The translations under genes were made by a program, and so were the position numbers. From an uncultured Candidatus Saccharibacteria bacterium (GTDB taxonomy: Bacteria; Patescibacteriota; Saccharimonadia; Saccharimonadales; Saccharimonadaceae), in assembly GCA_947166405.1 (NCBI GenBank), contig CAMVEA010000001.1, forward strand, positions 1 to 64,000: DNA of 64,000 nucleotides, written 5' to 3'. The notes beneath the pieces were generated by a model that was not told the origin of the DNA, searched no databases, and saw only the letters and a list, made by a program, of their open reading frames with translations. Shown piece after piece: positions 19,684 to 29,079 of this stretch (position 1 is its first letter; each line of letters begins with the position of its first letter).

Positions 19684-20796
19684 ATGAAAGCAAACCGCGA
19701 ATCCACCGTTGTCAGAACTAGTATTATTAGTATTTTGGCCAACATTATCCTCGTTGCCTTTAAGGCGGCAGTTGGTTTTATGTCTAATTCCATTGCCATT
19801 ATTACAGACGCAGTTAATAACCTAAGTGATGCTCTCTCTAGCATTATTACCATAATCGGTACCAAGCTCGCCGGCAGGGAGCCCGACAAGAATCATCCCT
19901 TCGGTCACGGTCGCATCGAATATGTCACTTCACTCACGGTCTCCGCTATTGTTCTCTATGCTGGCTTCACCGCTCTCATCGAATCAGGCAAGAAGCTCTT
20001 TAGCTCCGAGACTCCCGACTATACTGCTATTACGATTATCATCCTAGTGGCAGGTATTATCGTCAAATTTATCCTCGGTCTCTATGTCAAGAAAGTCGGC
20101 AAAAAAGTCCACTCCGACTCCCTGGTTGCAAGTGGTACCGACGCTTTCAATGATGCTCTACTCTCTATTTCGGTTCTCGCCTCCGCCATCATTTATATGA
20201 TTTGGCAGATCGACCTCGAAGCTTACGTTGGCGCCCTCGTTTCTCTCTACATTATCAAGGCCGGTATTGATCTTATTCGAAAATCCATCAATGACATTCT
20301 GGGTGTCAGAGCAGAAAGTACTCTCTCTCGCAGAATCAAAAAAGAAGTTGCCAAGGACCCCGATGTTGAAGGCGCCTATGACCTCATTCTTACTGACTAC
20401 GGCCCCGACAAATATTTAGCCTCCATCCACATCGAAGTCCCCGATACTCTTACGGTCGCCGATGTCGACAAAATCTCTCGTCGACTCACTAAAACCATCC
20501 TCTCCAAATACGGCGTCCTCCTTCACACTATAGGTGTCTATTCTATCAATACCAAAGACAAATCTATCATCAAAATCCAACAATCCATCCACGACATCGT
20601 TTTCTCACACAAAGGCGTACTCGAAATGCACGGCTTTTATCTCAACAAATCCGACAAGACTATCACTTTTGACGTTGTCATTGATTTTGCCGTTAAGGAT
20701 AGGGGTAAACTCTGCAAGCAAATCTACGATGAAATCCAAAGCAAGTACCCAGACTACACCACCCACATCACTCTAGACGTCGACGCAAACGATTAG
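19684..20796 (+). CDS. Cation diffusion facilitator (CDF) metal transporter
   Basis: 370 aa. CDF exporters exchange Zn, Fe, Mn or Cd for protons across the inner membrane. Several membrane helices start at IISILANIILVAFKAAVGF. Signature DAVNNLSDALSSI and HPFGHGRIEYVTSL mark the metal site in helix 2 and the following loop; a second SGTDAFNDALLS lies in helix 5. The cytoplasmic C-terminal domain (KDPDVEGAYDLILTDYGPDKYLASIHIEVP) dimerises. Metal specificity is not readable. TGTTATAAT lies 12 nt before the ATG. Confidence 0.92.
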   Translation: MKANRESTVVRTSIISILANIILVAFKAAVGFMSNSIAIITDAVNNLSDALSSIITIIGTKLAGREPDKNHPFGHGRIEYVTSLTVSAIVLYAGFTALIESGKKLFSSETPDYTAITIIILVAGIIVKFILGLYVKKVGKKVHSDSLVASGTDAFNDALLSISVLASAIIYMIWQIDLEAYVGALVSLYIIKAGIDLIRKSINDILGVRAESTLSRRIKKEVAKDPDVEGAYDLILTDYGPDKYLASIHIEVPDTLTVADVDKISRRLTKTILSKYGVLLHTIGVYSINTKDKSIIKIQQSIHDIVFSHKGVLEMHGFYLNKSDKTITFDVVIDFAVKDRGKLCKQIYDEIQSKYPDYTTHITLDVDAND

Positions 20797-20814
20797 TGTA
20801 TTTCTTATCGGCAC

Positions 20815-22551
20815 TTAAGGAGTCCGATTCCGTGTTCCGCGCACCGCTGCCCAATCTTCCACGTCGACAAAACGATCAAGGGCAGTAACGAGTCGCGCAT
20901 CATTACTATAGGTCTTGACGTTATGACTATATACATAAGTCAAGTTTGGCTGATATAATCCAATCGCTGGCACGTTGTTCACCCAATAATCCAAAAACGC
21001 TTCATACTTTTTGACCCGTAAAGCTTCGTCCATTGTGTCGCGCGCCCCCAGTAAGAAATCATCCACAAGAGCATTGCGATAATTCGACAAATTCAAACCA
21101 GTCGAAGAGGCTTGCGAAGAATGATAATAGGCCAGCAAATCCGGATCAGCTCCCAGTTCAACCTCATACACCAATATGTCATAGTTTCTCCTCGAGACAA
21201 TATTGCTGATGAAATCTTGATTCTCATCATATTTCGACACCTCAGCCACAATCCCAATTGACTTTAATTCTTCGGCTAGCGCATCCGCAACTCCCGGTAG
21301 ATAACCTGAGTTGACCGTTGCAATGTTGATATGCAATGTTTCCCCCGCTGTCAACTCTGCAATTCTAGATCGAGCAAATTCAGCATCCCGTGCTGGCAGT
21401 TCAGGGTAGTTAGTTAGCTCAATTTGAGAACTAAGTAAAGGGTAATCCAAAGGTTGGGTCTCAGGAGCCACTGCGCGTAGTTTCTCTATATCTATCCCCT
21501 TTCGTATAGCCATCCGAAGCTCAGAGTTGTTTACATGCTCGCTTGTGGTATTAAAGAATATAAACGCTCCGGAATTCAAGCTAGATTGTTTGTGATTGAA
21601 TTGTTTCGAGGTAATCATATCCACATCAGCACCATACAGCTCCGCTGTAGCTGTCACTGCCCCAGAATTAACCGCATTTACTACACCGTATTTATCTTTA
21701 TAAGTATGTATCGCAAAATTCGATAGCATCGGTTTCCCCTTATAGTAATGATCGCTAGCTGATAAATAATAAACCTTCTCGTCGGCTTTTGCTCCAGCCT
21801 GCATCGCATTGAACACAAATGCACCACTAGTTACGGGTGACATCGAAAAATCATTTTCAATTAAAGTTTTTGGATCGACATTACCCAGAATATGCTTTGG
21901 CACGACTGGAATATTTAGCGCTGAGTCGAAATCCGCATACGAAGCCGGCAACTCAAATACGATGCTCCCACCTTCCCCTTCATATACTTTCACATTAGAC
22001 AAATTGGAATCATAACCAGTATTCACTGCGGGATTTTTGATGAGTTCTGCAGTAAACAGTACGTCTTCATTGGTGATAGGCTCGCCGTCCGACCATTTGA
22101 GACCATCACGAAGCTTGATTGTCCAGACTTTTCCACTCTCGTCATGACTTATCGAATTAGCCAGTCCAATTCCTGTATGACCTGAATAATCATTTGCCAT
22201 AATTGTCGCAAACATTAATCGACTGAGCGTCTTTTCACTGCTCGTTGTCGCAAATAGCGGATTTAGTGAATTCACATCACCTACCGTCGCCTCGATGTAT
22301 GTTCCCCCATTAACGAAAGTATCTTCAGCATAAGACTCACCGAACCAAAAAGCTTGAGTTGTTGCCAGCATCATCACGGCCAGCACCATCAAGCTCCACT
22401 CCAGAATCAGTAATCTGATGCTCGCAATATGCGAAAAACGACCAATCAAGTTCTCTCTGATATGTTCACGCCCACCCTCGCTTGCTCTCACTGAAGCATT
22501 CGAGAACCGCCTCACCAACCTTTGCCCACGCTTTCTTACAGTCTTTTTCAT
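20815..22551 (-). CDS. Membrane-anchored peptide/oligopeptide-binding protein (SBP_bac_5)
   Basis: 578 aa from MKKTVRKRG (the track adds an upstream extension). A basic cytoplasmic tail of about 55 residues leads into a signal anchor (RLLILEWSLMVLAVMMLATTQAFWF). Family 5 solute-binding motifs follow: GGTYIEATVGDVNSLNPLFA, WTIKLRDGLKWSDGEPITNEDVLFT, VVPKHILG. The usual N-terminal lipobox is absent; anchoring is by an uncleaved helix. It starts 1 bp after secG. No permease or ATPase genes are adjacent, so its transport partner is elsewhere. Peptide scavenging would suit a host-dependent epibiont (inferred). Confidence 0.87.
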   Translation of the reverse strand: MKKTVRKRGQRLVRRFSNASVRASEGGREHIRENLIGRFSHIASIRLLILEWSLMVLAVMMLATTQAFWFGESYAEDTFVNGGTYIEATVGDVNSLNPLFATTSSEKTLSRLMFATIMANDYSGHTGIGLANSISHDESGKVWTIKLRDGLKWSDGEPITNEDVLFTAELIKNPAVNTGYDSNLSNVKVYEGEGGSIVFELPASYADFDSALNIPVVPKHILGNVDPKTLIENDFSMSPVTSGAFVFNAMQAGAKADEKVYYLSASDHYYKGKPMLSNFAIHTYKDKYGVVNAVNSGAVTATAELYGADVDMITSKQFNHKQSSLNSGAFIFFNTTSEHVNNSELRMAIRKGIDIEKLRAVAPETQPLDYPLLSSQIELTNYPELPARDAEFARSRIAELTAGETLHINIATVNSGYLPGVADALAEELKSIGIVAEVSKYDENQDFISNIVSRRNYDILVYEVELGADPDLLAYYHSSQASSTGLNLSNYRNALVDDFLLGARDTMDEALRVKKYEAFLDYWVNNVPAIGLYQPNLTYVYSHNVKTYSNDARLVTALDRFVDVEDWAAVRGTRNRTP

Positions 22552-22552
22552 A

Positions 22553-22780
22553 CTATGATGGTAGTAATAATAATCCCAATATTGACAGCACAAAAATCAC
22601 AGAAAACACAATCGTTGCAATATATAATGATTTCTCAAGACCACGACGTGTAGTATATAGCTCACCAGAGCTACCAAACCCCGCACCAAGCGACGCTCCA
22701 CGTTGCTGTAGTAGTATCAAAAGCACAGTCAATATTGCTGAGATGAATGTAACGATTTCCAGAAAACTTCCGATTTGCAT
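22553..22780 (-). CDS. secG: Protein translocase subunit SecG
   Basis: 75 aa, two membrane helices (VTFISAILTVLLILLQQRG and LYIATIVFSVIFVLSILGLLLL) with the conserved LLQQRGASLGAGFG loop. Accessory subunit of the SecYEG channel. AAAGGAG lies 7 nt before the ATG. A TGCTAAAAT box at 22803-22811 overlaps the 3' end of uvrC and probably drives secG and the binding protein. Confidence 0.93.
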   Translation of the reverse strand: MQIGSFLEIVTFISAILTVLLILLQQRGASLGAGFGSSGELYTTRRGLEKSLYIATIVFSVIFVLSILGLLLLPS

Positions 22781-22800
22781 AAATAACTCCTTTGCTAAAT

Positions 22801-24093
22801 CTATTTTAGCATACTTTTTCGTTTCAGTAAAGAATGATATGTAATTGCAAAACGATGAGCCTCATCATCAATTCTGGCAATAAGACGTGCGACATGAGAG
22901 CTAGTAGACAATTCCAAATAATGCAAGTTGGGTGTCGATTCGGTTCCATCTGGGCTCTGATGCTCCGGAATCACTAATTTGACTTCGGCATTTCGCGAGT
23001 GATCCCCCGACTTGTCACGACCCACCACCGGTATCCCAAAAGGCTCGACTAGTGGCAAAATTGCATTCACCTGAGTCGCTCCGCCATCCAGTATAATCAA
23101 ATCCGGTAAATCCCATTCCTTATGCTTGAGTCGCCGAGATATCACCTCTCGCATACTTTTAATGTCATCATTACGAGAAGCCCTGACTCGGAATTTTCTA
23201 TAGTCGCTACGTGCTGCAGCGCCATTTATAAATACAACCATGCTCCCCACGGTGTTCTCGCCTGACTGATGCGAGATGTCGTAGCCCTCAATTCGCCGTG
23301 GCGGTTTCTCTAGTTTTAGTATTCGCTGCAGTTGCCTCAAAGCTTCGTCTGACGAGATATCCATGAACTCCTTGTCCGAAAAAACAATCTTTTTTCTCAG
23401 TTCTTTCAAGCCAAATAATTGATCCCTCGCCTCAGCCGCTGCCTCATAATTCCCCATTGTGGCCTCATTATGCATAGTCTTTTCGATTTCGCGCATTAAT
23501 TTATCCCTATCACCCTCCAAATACCGAATCAGCTTACGAAGGTTTTTCTTATAATTCTGCGGCGTCGTGCGTCCCACCTCTATTCCAGGTGTCAAACCCA
23601 AATCAGTATCGAGAGTCTTTCGCCCAGTATACGGCTTGTTGTAATATGGGAATATTCTACGCAGAATCCTCACAGCTTTTTCCACCGCTGATTTACCATA
23701 AAAGGGGCCAATATAGGTAGCTTTATCATCCATGGGAATACGCGTAAACGAAATATATGGCACCTCTGATTTCATATCAATTCTCACGTATGATACCGTT
23801 TTGTCGTCTCTCAGCAGAATATTCCATTTTGGCATATATCGTTTAATCATTTCCGATTCGAGAAACAGTGCATCCATCTCTGTGTCCACTTGAATCCAAT
23901 CTGTATCTGCAATCTCTCGAACTAGCGCTTCGGTCTTAGTATCCTTGTGTGATTTTTGAAAGTATTGTCTAACTCGGTTTTTCAGTACCGACGCCTTCCC
24001 GACATAGATAACTTCACCACGCTCATTTTTATGAAAATAAACCCCTGGACTAGAGGGGAGTTTGGTTAGTTTTTGTTTTAAGGCCTCATTCAT
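22801..24093 (-). CDS. uvrC: Excinuclease ABC subunit UvrC (short form)
   Basis: 430 aa versus about 600 in most bacteria. GIY-YIG nuclease at residues 13-95 (SPGVYFHKNERGEVIYVGKASVLKNRVRQYF). UVR motif (MGNYEAAAEARDQLFGLKEL) near residue 215. RNase H-like nuclease domain from about 260 (EGYDISHQSG, DLIILDGGATQVNA). It stops just after DDEAHRFAITYHSLLKRKSMLK, so the C-terminal tandem HhH DNA-binding region is missing. UvrC makes both incisions in nucleotide excision repair. TGATATAAT lies 6 nt before the ATG, with no Shine-Dalgarno. Confidence 0.92.
   Translation of the reverse strand: MNEALKQKLTKLPSSPGVYFHKNERGEVIYVGKASVLKNRVRQYFQKSHKDTKTEALVREIADTDWIQVDTEMDALFLESEMIKRYMPKWNILLRDDKTVSYVRIDMKSEVPYISFTRIPMDDKATYIGPFYGKSAVEKAVRILRRIFPYYNKPYTGRKTLDTDLGLTPGIEVGRTTPQNYKKNLRKLIRYLEGDRDKLMREIEKTMHNEATMGNYEAAAEARDQLFGLKELRKKIVFSDKEFMDISSDEALRQLQRILKLEKPPRRIEGYDISHQSGENTVGSMVVFINGAAARSDYRKFRVRASRNDDIKSMREVISRRLKHKEWDLPDLIILDGGATQVNAILPLVEPFGIPVVGRDKSGDHSRNAEVKLVIPEHQSPDGTESTPNLHYLELSTSSHVARLIARIDDEAHRFAITYHSLLKRKSMLK
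22803..22811 (-). promoter_or_regulatory. Extended -10 promoter of secG
   Basis: TGCTAAAAT inside the final codons of uvrC, about 22 nt before the secG start, leaving room for a leader with a Shine-Dalgarno. Confidence 0.5.
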
Positions 24094-24099
24094 ATATTT

Positions 24100-24108
24100 A
24101 TTATATCA
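24100..24108 (-). promoter_or_regulatory. Extended -10 promoter, leaderless (uvrC)
   Basis: TGATATAAT, 6 nt (AAATAT), ATG. Confidence 0.65.
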
Positions 24109-24118
24109 TACTTACGCT

Positions 24119-24157
24119 AAAAAATCAACCCCACCCCAAAGGCAAGGTTGATTTTTT
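24119..24157 (-). terminator. Rho-independent terminator
   Basis: AAAAAATCAACC, 15 nt loop, GGTTGATTTTTT: 12 bp perfect stem. It ends the anchored-protein gene to its right before uvrC begins. Confidence 0.85.
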
Positions 24158-24170
24158 GTTTCTTTTGGCG

Positions 24171-25808
24171 CTACGGCATTGGCTGTTCTTCAACAATTTC
24201 CCCGTCGACAACCCCTGCATCGCCTCCTTCTACAGTCACAGATTCGCCGTCTTCAATTACAGTATTATCAGTCGGCATAGTAAACATCCCAGATAACAAC
24301 GGCTGCAATATCGTAGTGAGATCTTGATATTCATTTGGCGCGTTAACGTTTACGCTGTCAGGGTAATTGAATGACAAGTCAATTATTGTTGTCATATTAG
24401 TCTTTTCCCCGCTACCCTCAACGTATAGCCTCGTAAAGTTATAATCGCCGTTTACTTCGGCATATATTTCCGGAAATTCGCTGACAATTTCTTCAACATC
24501 ACTTGCTGTCATGCTTACATTGTCCTGCATCCCCAGGCAGCTATAAACATCACTGGCAAGCTCGGAATTGTTCATCGAATTGACAAAATTTGCAAATTTC
24601 TCACTATCAATACTCAACTTATATAAAGGATCATTCTTTTTATTTATAGTCAAACCCTCTGTAGAAGAAATTACAAACGGATTCTCGTTATAAGCCTCCG
24701 AAGCACTCGAACTCCCAGTGTTAATCTTGCTGACTAAACCAGTTACACAACTCACATCGCTTCCTGGCATCATTCCACTAGACATCATTGCGCCCAACTC
24801 TGCGGTAGATATCCTCAACCACTGCCCTTCAATCGTCGATACTACCCCTAATACATCAGATAATGGATTATTCTCGGGCGTTACTGTAGCAGGGCCACAA
24901 TTGGTCATACCAGATGGATCGTCGGCGCAATTAGCTTGAGGCTCTATCGGCTGAATCCCCTCGACATTCTCTTCGGCAACGGTTTCACACTGGAGTTGCT
25001 CGCCGTCAGAGTTAGTCTCACATTCGGACAGATCAGTTGTTTGCAAGGCTTGAGCTGGGCTTCCACCAAGCATATTTAGCAAGCCAGAGCCTTGTAGTGC
25101 ATTAGATACGCCGTCGATTTTTAGATATAAATCGCCGCTATCAGCATATACCTCATTGAAGCTAAGCGAGATGTCGTCCATGTTTGCTATTGAAAGAGTT
25201 ACTACGGCCGACGATTCGTTTACCATCGAGTTGCGCACTAGATTAGAATCCAGGTCGATTTTGACGGACTGTACCACTGAGCTCTCGTCATTTGGTCGCA
25301 TTTCTATACTTCCATCAATTGCAACATTGGATGGAGTAGAGCCACTCATAATTTTGTCCATCGCTTTCGATACAGCATCATTGCTGTTCATAGTAAGTAA
25401 TATTACAGCTGCAGCAACGCCACCACCAATTAATAATACAGCCAATGCAGAAATCGCCACAATAAGACCAGTTTTTTTCTTCTGGGGCTTATCCACAAAA
25501 ACAGGCGCTTGCTCCATCGGTCTTCCAGTCGGGTCAAGCGATTGGATCATTGTATTCATTGAAGCTTCTGCGTCTGCCGGAGTCGTTCCAGTAGCGGCCG
25601 AGTCAGTACCTAGTCTACCCCCCGTAGTCGCTCCAGTCACATTTATGGACCTTCTCGATCCCACTTCTTGAATTGGCCTCGGTGACATCCTTGAATTGCG
25701 AAATATTCTAGGTGCCATATTAGCCTGTGGTACCGAATTCGTCGGCATCGGTTGTCCATTCGGACTTGGGTTTAGGGGGTTAGGGGTCCCCCCAGGGCTT
25801 TCATTCAT
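24171..25808 (-). CDS. Membrane-anchored protein of unknown function (545 aa)
   Basis: A Pro/Asn/Gly-rich cytoplasmic N-terminus of about 110 residues precedes one membrane helix (KKKTGLIVAISALAVLLIGGGVAAAVILL). The external domain of about 400 residues has alternating strands (SVKIDLDSNLVRNS, DDISLSFNEVYADSGDLYLKIDGV) that resemble lipoprotein-like beta folds, but I cannot name the family. It has four regularly placed cysteine pairs and an acidic tail. AGGAG lies 8 nt before the ATG. Divergent from enolase. Confidence 0.6.
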   Translation of the reverse strand: MNESPGGTPNPLNPSPNGQPMPTNSVPQANMAPRIFRNSRMSPRPIQEVGSRRSINVTGATTGGRLGTDSAATGTTPADAEASMNTMIQSLDPTGRPMEQAPVFVDKPQKKKTGLIVAISALAVLLIGGGVAAAVILLTMNSNDAVSKAMDKIMSGSTPSNVAIDGSIEMRPNDESSVVQSVKIDLDSNLVRNSMVNESSAVVTLSIANMDDISLSFNEVYADSGDLYLKIDGVSNALQGSGLLNMLGGSPAQALQTTDLSECETNSDGEQLQCETVAEENVEGIQPIEPQANCADDPSGMTNCGPATVTPENNPLSDVLGVVSTIEGQWLRISTAELGAMMSSGMMPGSDVSCVTGLVSKINTGSSSASEAYNENPFVISSTEGLTINKKNDPLYKLSIDSEKFANFVNSMNNSELASDVYSCLGMQDNVSMTASDVEEIVSEFPEIYAEVNGDYNFTRLYVEGSGEKTNMTTIIDLSFNYPDSVNVNAPNEYQDLTTILQPLLSGMFTMPTDNTVIEDGESVTVEGGDAGVVDGEIVEEQPMP

Positions 25809-25885
25809 ATATAACTCCTTATATTATTATATAATTAACTCTTATGTTAATTTTAGCACATTCTAAATAAAAATCAACAAAATAG

Positions 25886-25894
25886 TGTTATAAT
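25886..25894 (+). promoter_or_regulatory. Extended -10 promoter, leaderless (eno)
   Basis: TGTTATAAT, 6 nt (ATGCTT), ATG at 25901. An in-frame ATG at 25895 touches the -10 box and is unlikely to be the start. Confidence 0.7.
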
Positions 25895-25900
25895 ATGCTT

Positions 25901-27181
25901 ATGGATAATTATATAATTTCAAACATCAAAGCAAGACAAGTGTTGGATTCTAGAGGTAATCCAACTGTAGAAGCGGAGGTATATCTTGAAAATGGTGGTT
26001 TTGGTCGGGCCATTGTTCCCTCGGGAGCCTCCACGGGGGCCGGCGAAGCTCTAGAGCTACGCGACGCTGACCCAGAACGTTATCACGGCAAAGGCACCTT
26101 GAAGGCAGTATGGAATGTTAATTCTAAAATAGCCGATGTCCTCATAGGTAATTCTGCCGACCCACGTTACGTCGACCAAATAATGTGCGAGCTTGACGGC
26201 ACCGAGAATAAATCTAACCTCGGAGCTAACGCTATTTTAGCCGTGTCGCTAGCCAATGCCAAAGCCAACGCCAGAGCGCGTCGGATACCATTTTATCAAT
26301 ACATTGCCGAATTGTCTGGTACGGCAGACGAAATATCAATTCCTATGCCGATGATGAACGTAATGAATGGAGGCGCACACGCATCATGGGGCACTGATTT
26401 TCAGGAATACATGATTATTCCACGTAGCGCGGGCAATATTGCTGATGCAATTCGCATGGGCTCCGAAGTCTTCCATTCCCTAAAGGACGTACTTAAAGAG
26501 CGAGACTACCCAACTACCGTTGGCGATGAGGGTGGCTATGCTCCGAAGGTTCGCGATGGCAACAACGAGCCACTTGAGTGTATTAAATACGCCGTAGACA
26601 AGGCAGGCTATGAATTCGGTAAAGATATTTGTATTGCAATGGATATTGCTGCATCAGAATTCTACGACAAGGATCACTACGTACTTAAGACCAATGGCGA
26701 TTGGAAGACAGCTGACGATCTGATTAATTGGTACACTTGGATTGTGGACAACTATCCAGTAGTTTCTATTGAAGATGGCCTTGCTGAAAACGATTGGACT
26801 AATTGGCAGATTCTTACCGAGCGACTCGGTGACCGCATCCAGCTCGTTGGCGACGATCTCTTTGTGACCAATGTCAAGCTCTTAGAACGCGGTATTAATG
26901 AAAAATGCGCCAATGCTATTCTTATCAAACCTAACCAAATCGGTACTCTTTCTGAAACCATTGACGCTGTAATGCTAGCCAAGCACTCGGGGTATCGTAC
27001 GGTAATGTCGCATCGCTCTGGCGAGACAGAGGACGTCTCGATTGCTCATCTGGCCGTCGGTCTCGGCACGGGGCAAATCAAAACCGGTTCCCTCTCGCGC
27101 ACCGATCGTATTTCTAAATACAATGAGCTTATTCGTATTTCCGATACCAACTCTAGATTAGGCCTTGCCCAACCTTTCTAA
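25901..27181 (+). CDS. eno: Enolase
   Basis: 426 aa. Converts 2-phosphoglycerate to phosphoenolpyruvate. N-terminal ARQVLDSRGNPTVEAEVYL, substrate loop SGASTGAGEALELRD, metal ligands within SIEDGLAENDW and LVGDDLFVTN, catalytic Lys in ILIKPNQIGT and signature VMSHRSGETEDVSIAHLAVG are all present. Start moved from 25895 to 25901 by homology and promoter spacing. A strong terminator follows. It stands alone, apart from the gap operon downstream on the other strand. Confidence 0.97.
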   Translation: MDNYIISNIKARQVLDSRGNPTVEAEVYLENGGFGRAIVPSGASTGAGEALELRDADPERYHGKGTLKAVWNVNSKIADVLIGNSADPRYVDQIMCELDGTENKSNLGANAILAVSLANAKANARARRIPFYQYIAELSGTADEISIPMPMMNVMNGGAHASWGTDFQEYMIIPRSAGNIADAIRMGSEVFHSLKDVLKERDYPTTVGDEGGYAPKVRDGNNEPLECIKYAVDKAGYEFGKDICIAMDIAASEFYDKDHYVLKTNGDWKTADDLINWYTWIVDNYPVVSIEDGLAENDWTNWQILTERLGDRIQLVGDDLFVTNVKLLERGINEKCANAILIKPNQIGTLSETIDAVMLAKHSGYRTVMSHRSGETEDVSIAHLAVGLGTGQIKTGSLSRTDRISKYNELIRISDTNSRLGLAQPF

Positions 27182-27192
27182 TAAGATTATCT

Positions 27193-27215
27193 GGCGCCAA
27201 CGTGGCGCCTTTTTT
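27193..27215 (+). terminator. Rho-independent terminator after eno
   Basis: GGCGCC-AACGT-GGCGCC followed by TTTTTT. Confidence 0.9.
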
Positions 27216-27286
27216 GGCTCAGCGTGTCACAGACACAGCACATCATGCCGTCTTCGATATATTGTTTATGCTATAATAAAAAGAGT

Positions 27287-27406
27287 ATGAACAAACATAA
27301 CAACGCTATCTTGTCTATCACCTACAGAACGTCTAAAAATGGCTCAAAGGCCGCTAAACAACTGACTAAATACAGCGTACCTACTTTATCGAGCTTGCTT
27401 CCCTGA
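27287..27406 (+). CDS. Possible 39-aa small protein
   Basis: TGCTATAAT ends 9 nt before ATG-AAC-AAA-CAT. The peptide (MNKHNNAILSITYRTSKNGSK...) is basic with no known family. Its end overlaps the convergent LOG gene by 26 bp. The promoter motif is the main support; the transcript could equally be non-coding. Confidence 0.25.
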   Translation: MNKHNNAILSITYRTSKNGSKAAKQLTKYSVPTLSSLLP

Positions 27407-28085
27407 AACCATCGTAGAAGTTCTCAGATATCTTAGGATGACCTATCTTATTGGCGGCATCTACTACCTCTGTGACATCATCGGTGATTGTGAATATCTC
27501 TGGATCTTTCTCTCCGATTAATCCCATTTCAAGCATTTTGCCAATCAATCTATCTAGGCTTCGCCAATATGACTTTCCAATTAAGAAAACGGGCATCACA
27601 GGCATTTTTTGCTCTTGCATCAGACACATGATTTCAGATATCTCATCCATCGTGCCAAAACCACCAGGAAAGAATACGAACACCTTTGAGGCCATAGCAA
27701 GTGAGACTTTGCGTGCAAAAAAGTATTCAAAAGTCACGCAATCAGTTAAGTATGGATTAGGAAATTGCTCATGCCTTAACGTAATATTGAGTCCAATCGT
27801 ACGCCCACCAATTTCGTATGCCCCGTGGCTTGCTGCTTCCATGATCCCAGGTCCACCACCAGTCACTACAGCATGACCATTCTGCGCAAGTAACCCACCT
27901 AGCTTGAACGCTAGCTGGCAATACTTATTGTCTTGTGGCAACCTCGCCGAACCAAATATAGTAACGCCTTGCGGAAAAGTCCGCACTATCTGTAATCCCA
28001 TTCCGAGATCTTTGGCGTAAGCATTAGCCCGTTCAAGATCGGCGATTGATAGCTTCTTGAGTAATTCTTCTTCTGATTGTAGCAT
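27381..28085 (-). CDS. LOG-family protein (Rossmann-fold nucleotide hydrolase)
   Basis: 234 aa from MLQSEEELL (GGAGG 5 nt upstream); the track start is too early. Family motifs: VVTGGGPGIMEAASHGAYEIGG and FFPGGFGTMDEI, the PGGxGTxxE active-site signature of LOG/lysine-decarboxylase-like phosphoribohydrolases that split nucleoside 5'-monophosphates into base and ribose 5-phosphate. Last gene of the gap-rpiB-rpe-pfkB operon. A ribose-5-phosphate-releasing enzyme would fit there; the true substrate is not known. Confidence 0.85.
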   Translation of the reverse strand: MLQSEEELLKKLSIADLERANAYAKDLGMGLQIVRTFPQGVTIFGSARLPQDNKYCQLAFKLGGLLAQNGHAVVTGGGPGIMEAASHGAYEIGGRTIGLNITLRHEQFPNPYLTDCVTFEYFFARKVSLAMASKVFVFFPGGFGTMDEISEIMCLMQEQKMPVMPVFLIGKSYWRSLDRLIGKMLEMGLIGEKDPEIFTITDDVTEVVDAANKIGHPKISENFYDGFREASSIK

Positions 28086-28116
28086 TTTTTCCTCCGCCGG
28101 CAACCGGCTATATTAG

Positions 28117-29079
28117 TTATATTTTTTGAATAGGCATTGGATGCAAATCTCCACCTTTACATAACGCGCCCTTATTCGCTCCAAGTTTTTGTACTACGGA
28201 CGTCGAATTAGCTGAGGCGAATATTAATGCTTTGCGGAACGAGACGCCATCGGCAATCGAAGCCAAGAATCCTGAGCCAAAAGCATCTCCTGCTCCTGTA
28301 GCATCTTTAACTTTAGTGTCTTCATATATCCCAAATCGATACGTGTCTGTACCATTTGTCGCTATTCCCCCCATTGCTCCATCCGTAATGATGACTGTCT
28401 CAACATAGCCACCAAGATGATATATCTGTTCAGACAATGTTACGCCCGGTACGATCATTGATGCCTCAGATTTATTTACAAGTAGAACATTAACATATTT
28501 TAAAAGCCTTGTCAAGCGATTAGCATCATTCAATTCGCGCACGCCAGGATTAAACATCACTCTGACATCCAGCTCTTTTGCATGGATTAAGAATCTCTCT
28601 AGCGTATCAAAGTCCCCACGAAGTGTGGTGACATACATCCAATCAGGCTTAATCAAATCCAAGTCTTTTTCGTCAAAATTTCCAAATTGTTCCGATGCTC
28701 CTCGGCAAGTTAAAATTGTGCGTTCGCCACTCTTAGAATCGAGTAATATTACGGAGGTGCCAGTTGATTTTCGCTCTAGGAAATTGACATAACTACTATC
28801 AATTCCTTCATTGTCCAGTACGCGCACGATGGCATATCCAGCCGGATCATTTGCTACATTACCAATGAAGACGGCTTCGTGCTCGTGCCTTGCGAAAGTG
28901 ATAGCTGAATTAACGCCCCCTCCACCAACACTATAATAAGCTTTATCTATATCTACTTTTGCACCTACAAGGACTTTTCCAAAAATTGCCTCCCCACCAA
29001 TCGCAGTCGGTCGCAAATCATCATGGTCGACCATATAAATATCTTGCAATGCTGAGCCCAAAGAAACAATCCGTGCCAT
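28117..29079 (-). CDS. PfkB-family sugar/nucleoside kinase
   Basis: 320 aa. Ribokinase fold: GGGGVNSAITFARHEHEAVFIGNVANDPAG (substrate-binding GG region) and DATGAGDAFGSGFLA (anion hole and catalytic Asp). The family phosphorylates ribose, fructose, adenosine and related compounds; specificity cannot be read here. Its ATG overlaps the rpe stop (TAATG), and context with rpiB and rpe suggests a ribose- or nucleoside-linked role. Confidence 0.88.
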   Translation of the reverse strand: MARIVSLGSALQDIYMVDHDDLRPTAIGGEAIFGKVLVGAKVDIDKAYYSVGGGGVNSAITFARHEHEAVFIGNVANDPAGYAIVRVLDNEGIDSSYVNFLERKSTGTSVILLDSKSGERTILTCRGASEQFGNFDEKDLDLIKPDWMYVTTLRGDFDTLERFLIHAKELDVRVMFNPGVRELNDANRLTRLLKYVNVLLVNKSEASMIVPGVTLSEQIYHLGGYVETVIITDGAMGGIATNGTDTYRFGIYEDTKVKDATGAGDAFGSGFLASIADGVSFRKALIFASANSTSVVQKLGANKGALCKGGDLHPMPIQKI

